Shown here: piece by piece, positions 8,269 to 15,301 of the stretch
How the letters are laid out: every line of letters starts with the position of its first letter
Numbering within the stretch: position 1 is the first letter of the stretch
Origin: JASLZO01 sp965247995
Lineage (GTDB): Bacteria; Chloroflexota; Dehalococcoidia; UBA6926
Length of the DNA: 64,000 nucleotides
Assembly: GCA_965247995.1 (NCBI GenBank)
Contig: OZ252041.1
Coordinates: forward strand, 248,001-312,000
Direction of reading: 5' to 3'
Position numbers and translations under genes: made by a program
Notes under the pieces: generated by a model
What the model was told of the DNA's origin: nothing
The model's input: only the letters and a program-made list of their open reading frames with translations
Database searches by the model: none

Positions 8269-9591
8269 CTAGCCAACATCGGCGGCGAACAGGTCCTCAT
8301 AGGTCTGGCGTCGTCGGAGCAATCGGGAACGGCCGTCCTTCACTAGGACAACTGCCGGCATTGGGTTCAGGTTGTAGTTGGACGCCATAGCCAAGCAGTA
8401 GGCACCCGACACAGGGATCGCCACCGTATCCCCGGGCTTCACCTCGGGCAGATCACAGTCTTTGACCAGGATGTCGCCCGATTCGCAGTATTTTCCTGCG
8501 ATGGTGACGGGCGCCACCGTCGCCTCATGGAACCGATTCGCCAACGTTGCTTCGTATTGTGCTCCGTATAGGGCTGGCCGGATGTTGTCGCCCATCCCAC
8601 CATCGACCGACGCGTAGGTCCGGATTCCGGGCACGTGTTTAATTGCCCCGACTGTATAAAGGGCAACACCCGCCCTGCCGACGATGGCTCGCCCGGGTTC
8701 AATCGTCATAGACGGCAGCTCGAGTCCGCGAGACTCGCACCCCTTGCGGAGCGCGGTGCAGATGACTTCGGCGTACTCCTTGGGCGCTGGCGCCTCTTGT
8801 TCGATCAGGTAACGGACCGCGAACCCGCCACCAGGGCTGATCTCCCTCAGCTCGAGTCCATGGCGGTCGCGCATTGCAACCGCGAAGTCGAGCGTGACGT
8901 CGATCGCGGTTTGGTACGGTTCAAGTTCGAAGACGGGCGAGCCAAGGTGGAAGTGAAGGCCGGTCAGATTGAGGCGGTCGGACTTCATCAGTCGTTCGAC
9001 GGCGGCCTCCGCATCCCCGGTCACCACCGGCAACCCGAACTTACTGTCCAGCACGCCGGTCGTCGTATGGGCGTGGGTGTGCGGATCTACCCCGGGAGAG
9101 ATCCGTATCAGCACCTCTTGTTGGCGTCCCCCGGTTCGCGCCAGAATGCGCTCAAGGACCTCGATCTCGTGCAGGTTGTCGATGACGATCCGGCCGACTC
9201 CGAGAGCCACGGCCTTTTCGATCTCCGCCTCTCCTTTGTTGTTTCCGTGAAAGAACACTGAGTCCATAGGCGCGCCGGCCGCGTGGACGGCCGCGATCTC
9301 CCCGCCGCTCGCGACATCAAACCCGAGCCCCAGGTCGGACAGGAGACGGATCAACCCTACATTTGCAAAGGCCTTGCACGCGTAGGTGACGCCGGTCGCC
9401 GGGTGCCGAGCGCGAAACGCTTCCGCAAACGCGTTCGAGACCGACCGGATCGTGTCCTCGTCGAACACGTACAGGGGCGTTCCGAACTCCGCGATGAGAT
9501 CCTTGGTGTTGATCCCACCTATCGCCAGCTGGCCAGAACTGTCCACCTCCGCCGAGGCTGGAAAAACGGGCAGTGCGTCGATTCCCCTCAA
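8269..9591 (-). CDS. lysA: Diaminopimelate decarboxylase
   Basis: LysA decarboxylates meso-diaminopimelate to lysine, the last step of lysine synthesis, using PLP. In 440 residues it shows the PLP lysine in VTYACKAFAN, HFHLGSPV, the glycine loop SPGGGF, EPGRAIVG, the substrate cysteine and glutamate in YCESGDIL, and SGAYCLAMASNYN. The start is TTG 9591, supported by AAGGAG 8 nt upstream. It is probably co-transcribed with holB. The 177 bp to the divergent hydrolase gene hold the promoters of both sides. Confidence 0.95.
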   Translation of the reverse strand: MRGIDALPVFPASAEVDSSGQLAIGGINTKDLIAEFGTPLYVFDEDTIRSVSNAFAEAFRARHPATGVTYACKAFANVGLIRLLSDLGLGFDVASGGEIAAVHAAGAPMDSVFFHGNNKGEAEIEKAVALGVGRIVIDNLHEIEVLERILARTGGRQQEVLIRISPGVDPHTHAHTTTGVLDSKFGLPVVTGDAEAAVERLMKSDRLNLTGLHFHLGSPVFELEPYQTAIDVTLDFAVAMRDRHGLELREISPGGGFAVRYLIEQEAPAPKEYAEVICTALRKGCESRGLELPSMTIEPGRAIVGRAGVALYTVGAIKHVPGIRTYASVDGGMGDNIRPALYGAQYEATLANRFHEATVAPVTIAGKYCESGDILVKDCDLPEVKPGDTVAIPVSGAYCLAMASNYNLNPMPAVVLVKDGRSRLLRRRQTYEDLFAADVG

Positions 9592-9696
9592 AACTCTCTC
9601 TCCTTGCAGCCGATGTCACGGCAACTACGTGGCTTTCATCAAAGATACCTGGCCGCCCGATATGGTGACCTCATTGTGATGACGCTCCGTCATTCG

Positions 9697-9726
9697 TTGA
9701 CGCTAAGAAACGACATTGTGTACGCT
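9697..9726 (+). promoter_or_regulatory. Candidate promoter for the hydrolase-peptidase pair
   Basis: TTGACG (9697-9702) and TACGCT (9721-9726) are 18 bp apart, 43 bp before the next gene. The -35 is a near-perfect sigma-70-type match; the -10 is poor. It is the best candidate in this divergent intergenic region. Confidence 0.4.
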
Positions 9727-9771
9727 GCGCTCGCTGTCGATCAGCGTTGGTGGTAGGGGAGTCGTGGGGTG

Positions 9772-10404
9772 ATGCGCAACTCGTCGGAGATTCGCATCAC
9801 GGAACTCGAAGTCGGCGATTACGGCAACAACTGCTACGTCGTTATCGACCCGCAGACTCTGTCCAGCGTGATTATCGACGCCCCCGCCGAGAGCGGACGG
9901 ATCATCGAAGCGGTGGGTACGAGTGAACCAGTTGCAATCATTGTTACGCACCGGCATTCGGACCACTGGGGCGCGCTCGCCGAAGTCGCAGAGGCCACGC
10001 ATGCGGTGGTCGCTGCCCACCCCGATGATGCGGAATCTCTGCCGATCACACCGGGAAGGCTCGTGACGGACGGGGACACGGTCCAAGTCGGAACATTGCC
10101 CTTGCAGGTACTCCACACTCCCGGCCATACGCTTGGGAGCATTTGCATCGCTATCGGAGGACACATCTTCACCGGCGACACCTTGTTCCCTGGGGGGCCG
10201 GGCCATTCCGTTAACCCGGATGCACTGGCGCAAACGATCGAGAGCATTACGCGGAAACTCTACGTTCTCCCGCCGGAAACCCTCGTCCATCCTGGACACG
10301 GCGCGGGTACGACAATCGAAACCAGCATGGAGGAGTACGCCGTCTTCGCTTCCAAGGCCCATCCAGCCGACCTCTACGGGGATGTCCTCTGGCAAACCTC
10401 GTGA
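9772..10404 (+). CDS. Metallo-beta-lactamase-fold hydrolase (glyoxalase II-like)
   Basis: This 210-residue cytosolic metallohydrolase has the zinc motif THRHSDHWG (HxHxDH), the third-site histidine in HTPGHTLGS, the bridging Asp in FTGDTLF, and a late histidine in HPGHGAGT. The order and size match the short glyoxalase II/YcbL-type hydrolases, which act on thioesters such as lactoylglutathione. The true substrate cannot be read from sequence. GTG 9769 directly precedes ATG 9772, and either could start; AGGGGAG lies at 9755-9761. The stop overlaps the next gene's GTG, so the two are coupled. Confidence 0.88.
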   Translation: MRNSSEIRITELEVGDYGNNCYVVIDPQTLSSVIIDAPAESGRIIEAVGTSEPVAIIVTHRHSDHWGALAEVAEATHAVVAAHPDDAESLPITPGRLVTDGDTVQVGTLPLQVLHTPGHTLGSICIAIGGHIFTGDTLFPGGPGHSVNPDALAQTIESITRKLYVLPPETLVHPGHGAGTTIETSMEEYAVFASKAHPADLYGDVLWQTS

Positions 10405-11711
10405 CCGACCATGACACACAACTCGCCCCCGACCGTGGGCCCATGTACACGAGGTCGGTCCTTCCAAACGGACTCCGCGTGCTGACGGCGCCCATGCCAA
10501 CCACGCGATCGGTGTCCATCGGCTTCTACATCGGGGCCGGATCTCGCTACGAAACCGATGACGAGGCAGGGGTATCCCATTACCTCGAACATATGCTGTT
10601 CAAGGGAACCGAACAGCGGAGGACTCCGAAGGAGATATCCGAAACGATCGAACGGGTCGGCGGTTTCATGAACGCGAGCACCGACCGGGAAGCGACCGTG
10701 TATTGGGCCCGTGTCGCCCATCCCCACTTCGAGTTGGCGCTCGGACTGTTGAGCGACATGTTGCTCAATTCGACGTTCGAACCCGAGGAGATCGAGAAAG
10801 AGCGGCAGGTCATCATTGAAGAGCTGCACACGGTAAACGACGTCCCAAGTCAACGAGCGTACCTTCTCGCCGACGCGGCATTGTGGCCGGGGCAGCCGCT
10901 CGGGAGGGATATCGCTGGAACGCCAGAATCCGTTGGCGGAATGCAACGGGAGGCGCTACTCAGCTATATGCGGCAGCAGTATGACCCCGGCAATTCAGTC
11001 CTTGCGATTGCCGGACGCATAGACGAGAGCCAAGCCCTTGATCTCGTGAGTTCGCTGCTCGGCTCGTGGAGCCAAAGGGAACCGCGCTCGTGGATTCGCG
11101 TTGACGAGACCCCAGGTCTAAACCGGTCAATCGTCGAATACCGCCGCACCGAACAGAGCCATATCTGTCTCACCTTTCCCGGCGTGCCATCGACTGACCC
11201 AGAGCGCTACGCAGTTGACGTTCTGAACGCACTCCTCGGTGAGGGAATGGCCAGCCGCTTATTCCTCGAACTCCGCGAGAACCGAGGACTCGTGTACGAG
11301 GTGTCGTCTTCGTCACTTCACTTAAGGGACTGCGGCGCCATGACGGTGTACGCCGGAGCGGATCCCCAGCGTTGCCCCGAGGCCGTCGACGCGATCCTTC
11401 ACGAATTGGTGCGGGCCGTCGAAGATCTCGAGGAGACCGAATTGGAGCGGGCGCGTGAGTTGGTTAAGGGTCGGTTGCTCCTGCGACTCGAGGACACGCG
11501 GGGTGTTTCAGGGTGGTTGGGAGCCCAAGAGCTCCTGCTCGACCGAATCCATGACCCCGAGGAAGTCGTCGCCAAACTCGACGCCTTGACACTGGATGAT
11601 CTCTACCAAGCGGCACAGCGCGTCTTGCGGCCGGAGTCGTTCCGCCTCGCGATCGTCGGCCCACACCGAAGCCAGAAGCGCTACAGCAGACTATTGGACG
11701 CCGTGCTGTGA
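10401..11711 (+). CDS. M16 family zinc peptidase
   Basis: This 436-residue protein is a single-chain M16B-type peptidase. The inverted zinc motif HxxEH is in SHYLEHMLFKGT, and the further glutamate ligand is in KERQVIIEEL. Its C-terminal half has the inactive-domain features RENRGLVYEV and ERARELVKGRLLL. These enzymes degrade or process peptides in a clamshell chamber. No signal peptide is visible, so it is probably cytoplasmic. GTG 10401 overlaps the preceding stop as GTGA. Mitochondrial processing peptidase beta is the best-known relative; the bacterial substrate is unknown. Confidence 0.92.
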   Translation: MTDHDTQLAPDRGPMYTRSVLPNGLRVLTAPMPTTRSVSIGFYIGAGSRYETDDEAGVSHYLEHMLFKGTEQRRTPKEISETIERVGGFMNASTDREATVYWARVAHPHFELALGLLSDMLLNSTFEPEEIEKERQVIIEELHTVNDVPSQRAYLLADAALWPGQPLGRDIAGTPESVGGMQREALLSYMRQQYDPGNSVLAIAGRIDESQALDLVSSLLGSWSQREPRSWIRVDETPGLNRSIVEYRRTEQSHICLTFPGVPSTDPERYAVDVLNALLGEGMASRLFLELRENRGLVYEVSSSSLHLRDCGAMTVYAGADPQRCPEAVDAILHELVRAVEDLEETELERARELVKGRLLLRLEDTRGVSGWLGAQELLLDRIHDPEEVVAKLDALTLDDLYQAAQRVLRPESFRLAIVGPHRSQKRYSRLLDAVL

Positions 11712-11747
11712 ACAGGCGTCGAGTATCACCTCAGTGAGGCTCCGCCC

Positions 11748-12008
11748 ATGATCCGTTTGATACAGATGATGATTCTCGTCGTCATCGCGGGTGTGTTCTA
11801 CGCGGAGGCCCGGAAGGGACCGGAAGCGGAGAAATTGCGTGGCACTTCCCTCGGCTTCGTTCCGTACGACTTCCGACCGCAATCTCTCGGAGGAGCCCCG
11901 CGCGCATATTGGGACCCGGATGACCCCAGAGTGTTTACTGGCCGCGCCGCTCCCATCGGATGGAGCCTCAATCTTGCTGCGATAGTTGACCGAATGCGGA
12001 GATTGTGA
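11748..12008 (+). CDS. Small DUF5808-type membrane-anchored protein
   Basis: This 86-residue protein has an N-terminal hydrophobic segment (about residues 4-19), then LGFVPYDFRP, YWDPDDPRVFTGR and IGWSLNL. The WxPDDPR-x-F and GW-x-N-L motifs are those I associate with DUF5808, a domain of unknown function often found near membranes. It follows the M16 peptidase by 36 bp on the same strand. No catalytic motif is visible. Confidence 0.65.
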   Translation: MIRLIQMMILVVIAGVFYAEARKGPEAEKLRGTSLGFVPYDFRPQSLGGAPRAYWDPDDPRVFTGRAAPIGWSLNLAAIVDRMRRL

Positions 12009-12054
12009 TGGGATTCTGGGACGAGCAGTTGCGGACATTGGTTATAACCCTCTG

Positions 12055-12063
12055 TGGTATAGT
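12055..12063 (+). promoter_or_regulatory. Extended -10 promoter for the zinc-ribbon gene
   Basis: TGG-TATAGT at 12055-12063 is a TGn-extended -10 with five of six consensus bases in the hexamer. No strong -35 is present, which is common for extended -10 promoters. Transcription from about 12070 would give a 110-nt untranslated leader before GTG 12180. Confidence 0.5.
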
Positions 12064-12179
12064 CCCGTCCGATGAAGGCCCGATAGCCCTGTTTGGACGC
12101 CGAGATCACAGAGCGCACTAGGCGGTACCGTGACAGATAGTCCTGACGTTTCGACATCAGTGGCGCACGTAGGCCAAGT

Positions 12180-12539
12180 GTGACGACCTTCAACGACAAG
12201 ACCCTGGCTTGCGCGGAGTGCAGCAACGACTTCGTGTTCACCGCTGGGGAGCAAGAGTTCTACCACAACAAGGGTTTTGAGAATGAACCCAAGCGGTGCC
12301 CAGCCTGCCGCTCGCTCCGCCGCAGCGAGGGATACCGTCAGCCTGACCGTGACGGGGGAGGCAGCGGAAGCGCGGACCGCGGTCCCCGTGGCGCGGCACG
12401 ACGGATGTACCCAGCCGTGTGCGCCTCGTGCGGCCAGAACACCGAGGTCCCGTTCGAACCCAAAGGCGTCAAGCCGGTGTACTGCTCTCGATGCTTCTCC
12501 CAGCAACGATCGGTCTCTCCGAACGACGCCTGGCGGTGA
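12180..12539 (+). CDS. Zinc-ribbon protein with two CxxC modules
   Basis: This 119-residue protein has an N-terminal zinc ribbon (CAECSNDFVF...CPACRSLRR, Cys-x2-Cys pairs 26 residues apart). A Gly/Arg-rich disordered stretch follows (about 50-76), then a second module (CASCGQNTEVPF...CSRCF). The first fits the probable zinc-ribbon family zf-trcl; the second fits the CxxC-x17-CxxC domain often found with it. The combination suggests nucleic-acid or ribosome binding, and it sits beside the bS21 gene, but no function is established. The start is GTG 12180 with only a weak AGG upstream. Confidence 0.8.
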   Translation: MTTFNDKTLACAECSNDFVFTAGEQEFYHNKGFENEPKRCPACRSLRRSEGYRQPDRDGGGSGSADRGPRGAARRMYPAVCASCGQNTEVPFEPKGVKPVYCSRCFSQQRSVSPNDAWR

Positions 12540-12604
12540 GTTGTTGAATCGAACCCACAGTTGCGGGCGCGAGCCAGATTTGGTACACCATCTAGGGCAG
12601 TGAA

Positions 12605-12778
12605 ATGACGTACGTAACATTGCGCGAAGGCGAGAGCCAAGAACAACTGATCCGTCGGTTCCGGTCCGCGGTCGAGCGGTCTGGAATCCTGCGCCAGGCG
12701 AAGGAAAAGCGGCATTTTCTTTCGAAGCAGGAGAAGGCGCGACTCAAAGCTCGTAAGGCGCGCCGGCGACGGAACTGA
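12605..12778 (+). CDS. rpsU: Small ribosomal subunit protein bS21
   Basis: This 57-codon gene encodes a very basic protein starting MTYVTLREGES with RRFRSAVERSGIL, then an Arg/Lys-rich end (KARKARRRRN). This is the bS21 pattern: VxVxEGES, RFKR, and G-I/V-L followed by a basic helix. bS21 binds near the anti-Shine-Dalgarno platform of the 30S subunit. A weak TTGCGG (12561) and TGG-TACACC (12581) pair could be its own promoter. It is short enough to be missed by gene callers. Confidence 0.9.
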   Translation: MTYVTLREGESQEQLIRRFRSAVERSGILRQAKEKRHFLSKQEKARLKARKARRRRN

Positions 12779-12805
12779 CTGCTCTGCCGTGCTTCTGAGA
12801 GCCTA

Positions 12806-13648
12806 GTGTCTGACGACAACGACAACCCAATGGTTCCGGATGGTGACTACTCGTTTACCCGCTTCGCCCAATTGGGGTTCTTTCGGGAGGAGAACGCCCG
12901 CCTCGTAGCCATGGCGGGTCTGCAACCGGGCCAGCAAGTCGTGGACCTGGCGTGTGGCCCTGGGGAGGTCTCGAAGCTCATCCTTGACAAGGTGAGAGGC
13001 GCGCGGGACAGCCTGATCATCGGCGTAGACCTTTCGGCCAATGCCCTTCAGCAAGCACGTCAAGAGTTCGCGAACGTGCGCGACGCAGTGGTGAACTTCG
13101 TCCAAGCGCAAGCTGAAGACCTCTCTCAGATAATCAAACAGCGCGTTGACGCTGTGGTCCTTTGTAACGCGATCCACCTGATGTCGAACAAGGACCATGT
13201 TCTCCAAGAGATAGGTGGCACGCTAAAACCCGGAGGAACGTTCGCGTTCAACAGCACCTTCTATACCGGGTCTCAGGTGCCAGAGACGGACACATTTTAT
13301 CGGCGATGGATGATGCGCGCCTTCCGTATCCTCCGTGCTGAACATGCGATGCAGCCGGACCGGGAGAAGGTCGTGGCGCGCCAGCAGTTGTCCGCAGAGC
13401 AGTACAAGGAGTTGCTCGTGCGGAACGGCTTCCAAGTCGCGAACGAGCACGTGGAGACGATCGACGTGCCGCTTGAGGGTTGGCTCTACATCAGTTCGTT
13501 CTCGGACTTCGTGGGCGGCGCGCTGCCTGGGGTCCCGGTGGAGACCGGTAGCAGCGTGTTGCAGAGGGCCATCCACGACACCTTTAAGGACATGCGTCTC
13601 ACCTCCGTGAAACGGAACTGGTTGGAGATCGTCGCCACACGCCCGTAA
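12806..13648 (+). CDS. Class I SAM-dependent methyltransferase
   Basis: This 280-residue cytosolic methyltransferase has the SAM-binding glycine loop VVDLACGPGEVS (motif I), the acidic strand end IIGVDLS (motif II), and CNAIHLM with GGTLKPGGTF (post-motifs), as in UbiE/COQ5-like enzymes. The substrate is not recognisable. The start could be GTG 12806 or ATG 12830; neither has a good Shine-Dalgarno. It stands 27 bp after rpsU and 24 bp before the flavin reductase gene. Confidence 0.88.
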   Translation: MSDDNDNPMVPDGDYSFTRFAQLGFFREENARLVAMAGLQPGQQVVDLACGPGEVSKLILDKVRGARDSLIIGVDLSANALQQARQEFANVRDAVVNFVQAQAEDLSQIIKQRVDAVVLCNAIHLMSNKDHVLQEIGGTLKPGGTFAFNSTFYTGSQVPETDTFYRRWMMRAFRILRAEHAMQPDREKVVARQQLSAEQYKELLVRNGFQVANEHVETIDVPLEGWLYISSFSDFVGGALPGVPVETGSSVLQRAIHDTFKDMRLTSVKRNWLEIVATRP

Positions 13649-13672
13649 GGCCGGCCTAGAGAGGTCCGCACG

Positions 13673-14176
13673 ATGAGCGTGGCCCCAGACATTTTTCGGT
13701 TGGTTCTCGGTTCGTTCGCTACCGGCGTCACGGTCGTAACCACGCGCTTCGAGGACGAGGTGCATGGAACGACGATGAGCGCGTTCGCTTCCGTCTCGCT
13801 GGACCCTCCGTTCGTCCTAATCTGTGTCGATCATGCTTCGACCAGTCGCGAGTTGATCGCGAAGAGCGGCGTATTCGCCGTGCATATCCTCCACGAGGGC
13901 CAGTCCGATTTGTCGGCCGCGCTTGCAGACAAGTCGACCGTTGCGCTTGCTTCGCTCCATGAACTCAATGACATCCCGCATTCACCAGGCGTCACGGGCG
14001 CACCGATCCTTGAAGAGCGCCTCGCGTACGCAGATTGCAGAGTCGTCAACGCTGTCGAAGCGGGGGACCACACGATCTACGTCGGCCACGTAGAAGATGC
14101 TGGGGTCAACCGTGAAGGTCGCGACCCTCTAATCTACTTCCGCGGCAGATACGGTGGCATCGTGCCCACCCGATAG
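13673..14176 (+). CDS. Flavin reductase-like FMN-binding protein
   Basis: The 167-residue protein fits the flavin reductase split-barrel family: FATGVTVVTT, TMSAFASVSLDPPFVLICVD, SGVFAVHIL, and the end DPLIYFRGRYG. Members reduce or bind FMN, often supplying reduced flavin to a partner monooxygenase. No monooxygenase partner is encoded nearby, so the partner is unknown. ATG 13673 gives the normal family start. Confidence 0.9.
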   Translation: MSVAPDIFRLVLGSFATGVTVVTTRFEDEVHGTTMSAFASVSLDPPFVLICVDHASTSRELIAKSGVFAVHILHEGQSDLSAALADKSTVALASLHELNDIPHSPGVTGAPILEERLAYADCRVVNAVEAGDHTIYVGHVEDAGVNREGRDPLIYFRGRYGGIVPTR

Positions 14177-14184
14177 CCAGTTTC

Positions 14185-14214
14185 TTGACACGGTTCGGAC
14201 GAATTAACTAGAAT
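14185..14214 (+). promoter_or_regulatory. Strong sigma-70-type promoter of the ribosomal supercluster
   Basis: TTGACA (14185-14190) and TAGAAT (14209-14214) are separated by 18 bp: six of six and five of six consensus matches, the best promoter in the window. The predicted transcript starts near 14221 and has a leader of about 175 nt before rpsL. Confidence 0.8.
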
Positions 14215-14222
14215 CCGCAGAC

Positions 14223-14240
14223 GGCGCCCGAGAGGGCGCT
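14223..14240 (+). promoter_or_regulatory. Leader hairpin 1 with GAGA tetraloop
   Basis: GGCGCCC (14223-14229) and GGGCGCT (14234-14240) pair over seven positions, one a G-U, closing a GAGA loop of the GNRA type. It lies at the predicted 5' end of the rpsL transcript and could protect the RNA end or nucleate leader folding. Confidence 0.5.
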
Positions 14241-14274
14241 GTGTCTTGGTGCCCGCGGGCGCATGGCTCGTTGG

Positions 14275-14321
14275 AACCCTCAGAGATTCGACCGTTCGGC
14301 ATCTCTCGGAGGGTTAGTTTT
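14275..14321 (+). terminator. Terminator-like hairpin in the rpsL leader (possible attenuator)
   Basis: AACCCTC (14275-14281) pairs with GAGGGTT (14309-14315), and inside it AGAGAT (14282-14287) pairs with ATCTCT (14301-14306). A 2-nt bulge separates the two right arms, and the loop is 13 nt. TTTT follows at 14318-14321. The fold lies between the promoter and rpsL, so it would act on this operon's own leader. The short T-run makes full termination uncertain; a ribosomal-protein binding site is the alternative. Confidence 0.5.
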
Positions 14322-14343
14322 CGAATGAGAACTCGCACGAGAG

Positions 14344-14357
14344 GGGCACGTGTGCCC
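14344..14357 (+). repeat. Palindrome in the rpsL leader
   Basis: GGGCAC-GT-GTGCCC is a perfect 14-bp palindrome 25 nt before the rpsL Shine-Dalgarno. It can form a tight hairpin in the leader RNA. Confidence 0.45.
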
Positions 14358-14395
14358 GTGATCGGAAGGTGCGGAACGCGCCGAAGGAGAACGCA

Positions 14396-14809
14396 TTGCC
14401 GACAGTGAATCAACTGGTCCGCAAGGGTCGGAAGCGGCCGAAAACGAAGTCGAAGGCGCCTGCGCTGCAGGTGAGTTTCAATGCGCTCTCCAATCGCGTC
14501 GTTCGTAACCTTCCGTCGCCACAGAAGCGCGGGGTCTGCACCCAGGTTCGAACAATGACTCCGAAGAAGCCGAACTCCGCCTTGCGGAAGATCGCCCGTG
14601 TCAGGTTGACCAACGGGACCGAGGTCACCGCATACATCCCGGGGGAGGGACACAACCTCCAGGAGCACTCAACGGTGCTGATCCGGGGAGGGAGGGTCAA
14701 AGACCTCCCAGGAGTTCGCTACCACATCATCCGTGGGGCTCTCGACAGCGGTGGGGTCAGCGGCCGGCAACGGGGCCGCAGCAAGTACGGGACGAAGCGA
14801 GGCGCGTAG
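14396..14809 (+). CDS. rpsL: Small ribosomal subunit protein uS12
   Basis: uS12 sits in the 30S decoding centre and helps control accuracy. The 137-residue protein begins PTVNQLVRKGR after TTG 14396, which has AAGGAGA at the right distance; this start reproduces the family N-terminus exactly. KPNSALRK and GEGHNLQEHS, the conserved loops near the A site, are intact, including the Lys in PKKPNS. First gene of the supercluster, with rpsG 4 bp downstream. Confidence 0.97.
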   Translation: MPTVNQLVRKGRKRPKTKSKAPALQVSFNALSNRVVRNLPSPQKRGVCTQVRTMTPKKPNSALRKIARVRLTNGTEVTAYIPGEGHNLQEHSTVLIRGGRVKDLPGVRYHIIRGALDSGGVSGRQRGRSKYGTKRGA

Positions 14810-14813
14810 ACCG

Positions 14814-15281
14814 ATGTCGAGGAGAAGACGAGCCGAGCGGCGCATCGTCCAACCGGACGCCCGGTACGGCAGTGAAATGTTGGCTCGGTTCACGAACCGC
14901 GTCATGCAACGGGGGAAAAAGGAACTTGCACGCCGGATTGTGAATGGCGCGCTGATGCAGATCGAGCGAGAGGGGCGCGACTCGATCCAAACGTTCGACC
15001 AAGCCCTCCGCAATGCCACACCTGCACTTCAGGTTCGCCCTCGGCGAGTTGGAGGAGCGACCTACCAAGTGCCGGTCGAAGTGCGGCCAGAACGCGGAAC
15101 CGCCCTCGCGATGCGGTGGCTCATTGACGCCGCCCGGGCACGAGGGGGCATGCCGATGGTGCGAAAACTCGCGCTCGAGTTGGTGGACGCTTCCCGAGCC
15201 CAAGGCGCCGCAGTGCGACGACGCGAGGAGTTGCACCGTATGGCCGACGCGAATCGTGCCTTTGTGCACTACCGCTGGTAA
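14814..15281 (+). CDS. rpsG: Small ribosomal subunit protein uS7
   Basis: uS7 nucleates folding of the 16S rRNA 3' domain. The 155-residue protein starts MSRRRRAERR and has FTNRVMQRGKK, IQTFDQALRNATP, and GGATYQVPVEV, all typical. ATG 14814 is 4 bp after rpsL; longer in-frame starts would overlap rpsL heavily. In other bacteria uS7 is the autogenous regulator of the str operon. Confidence 0.97.
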   Translation: MSRRRRAERRIVQPDARYGSEMLARFTNRVMQRGKKELARRIVNGALMQIEREGRDSIQTFDQALRNATPALQVRPRRVGGATYQVPVEVRPERGTALAMRWLIDAARARGGMPMVRKLALELVDASRAQGAAVRRREELHRMADANRAFVHYRW

Positions 15282-15301
15282 TCGACGAAACCCGAGCGTT
15301 C

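Noticed and set aside
12008..12121. 37-codon frame overlapping the DUF5808 stop (TGATG)
   Set aside because: It resembles no family and spans a good extended -10 promoter; stop-start overlap alone is weak evidence.
14251..14260. GCCCGCGGGC palindrome in the rpsL leader
   Set aside because: It is too short to leave a stable hairpin loop and common by chance at this GC content.
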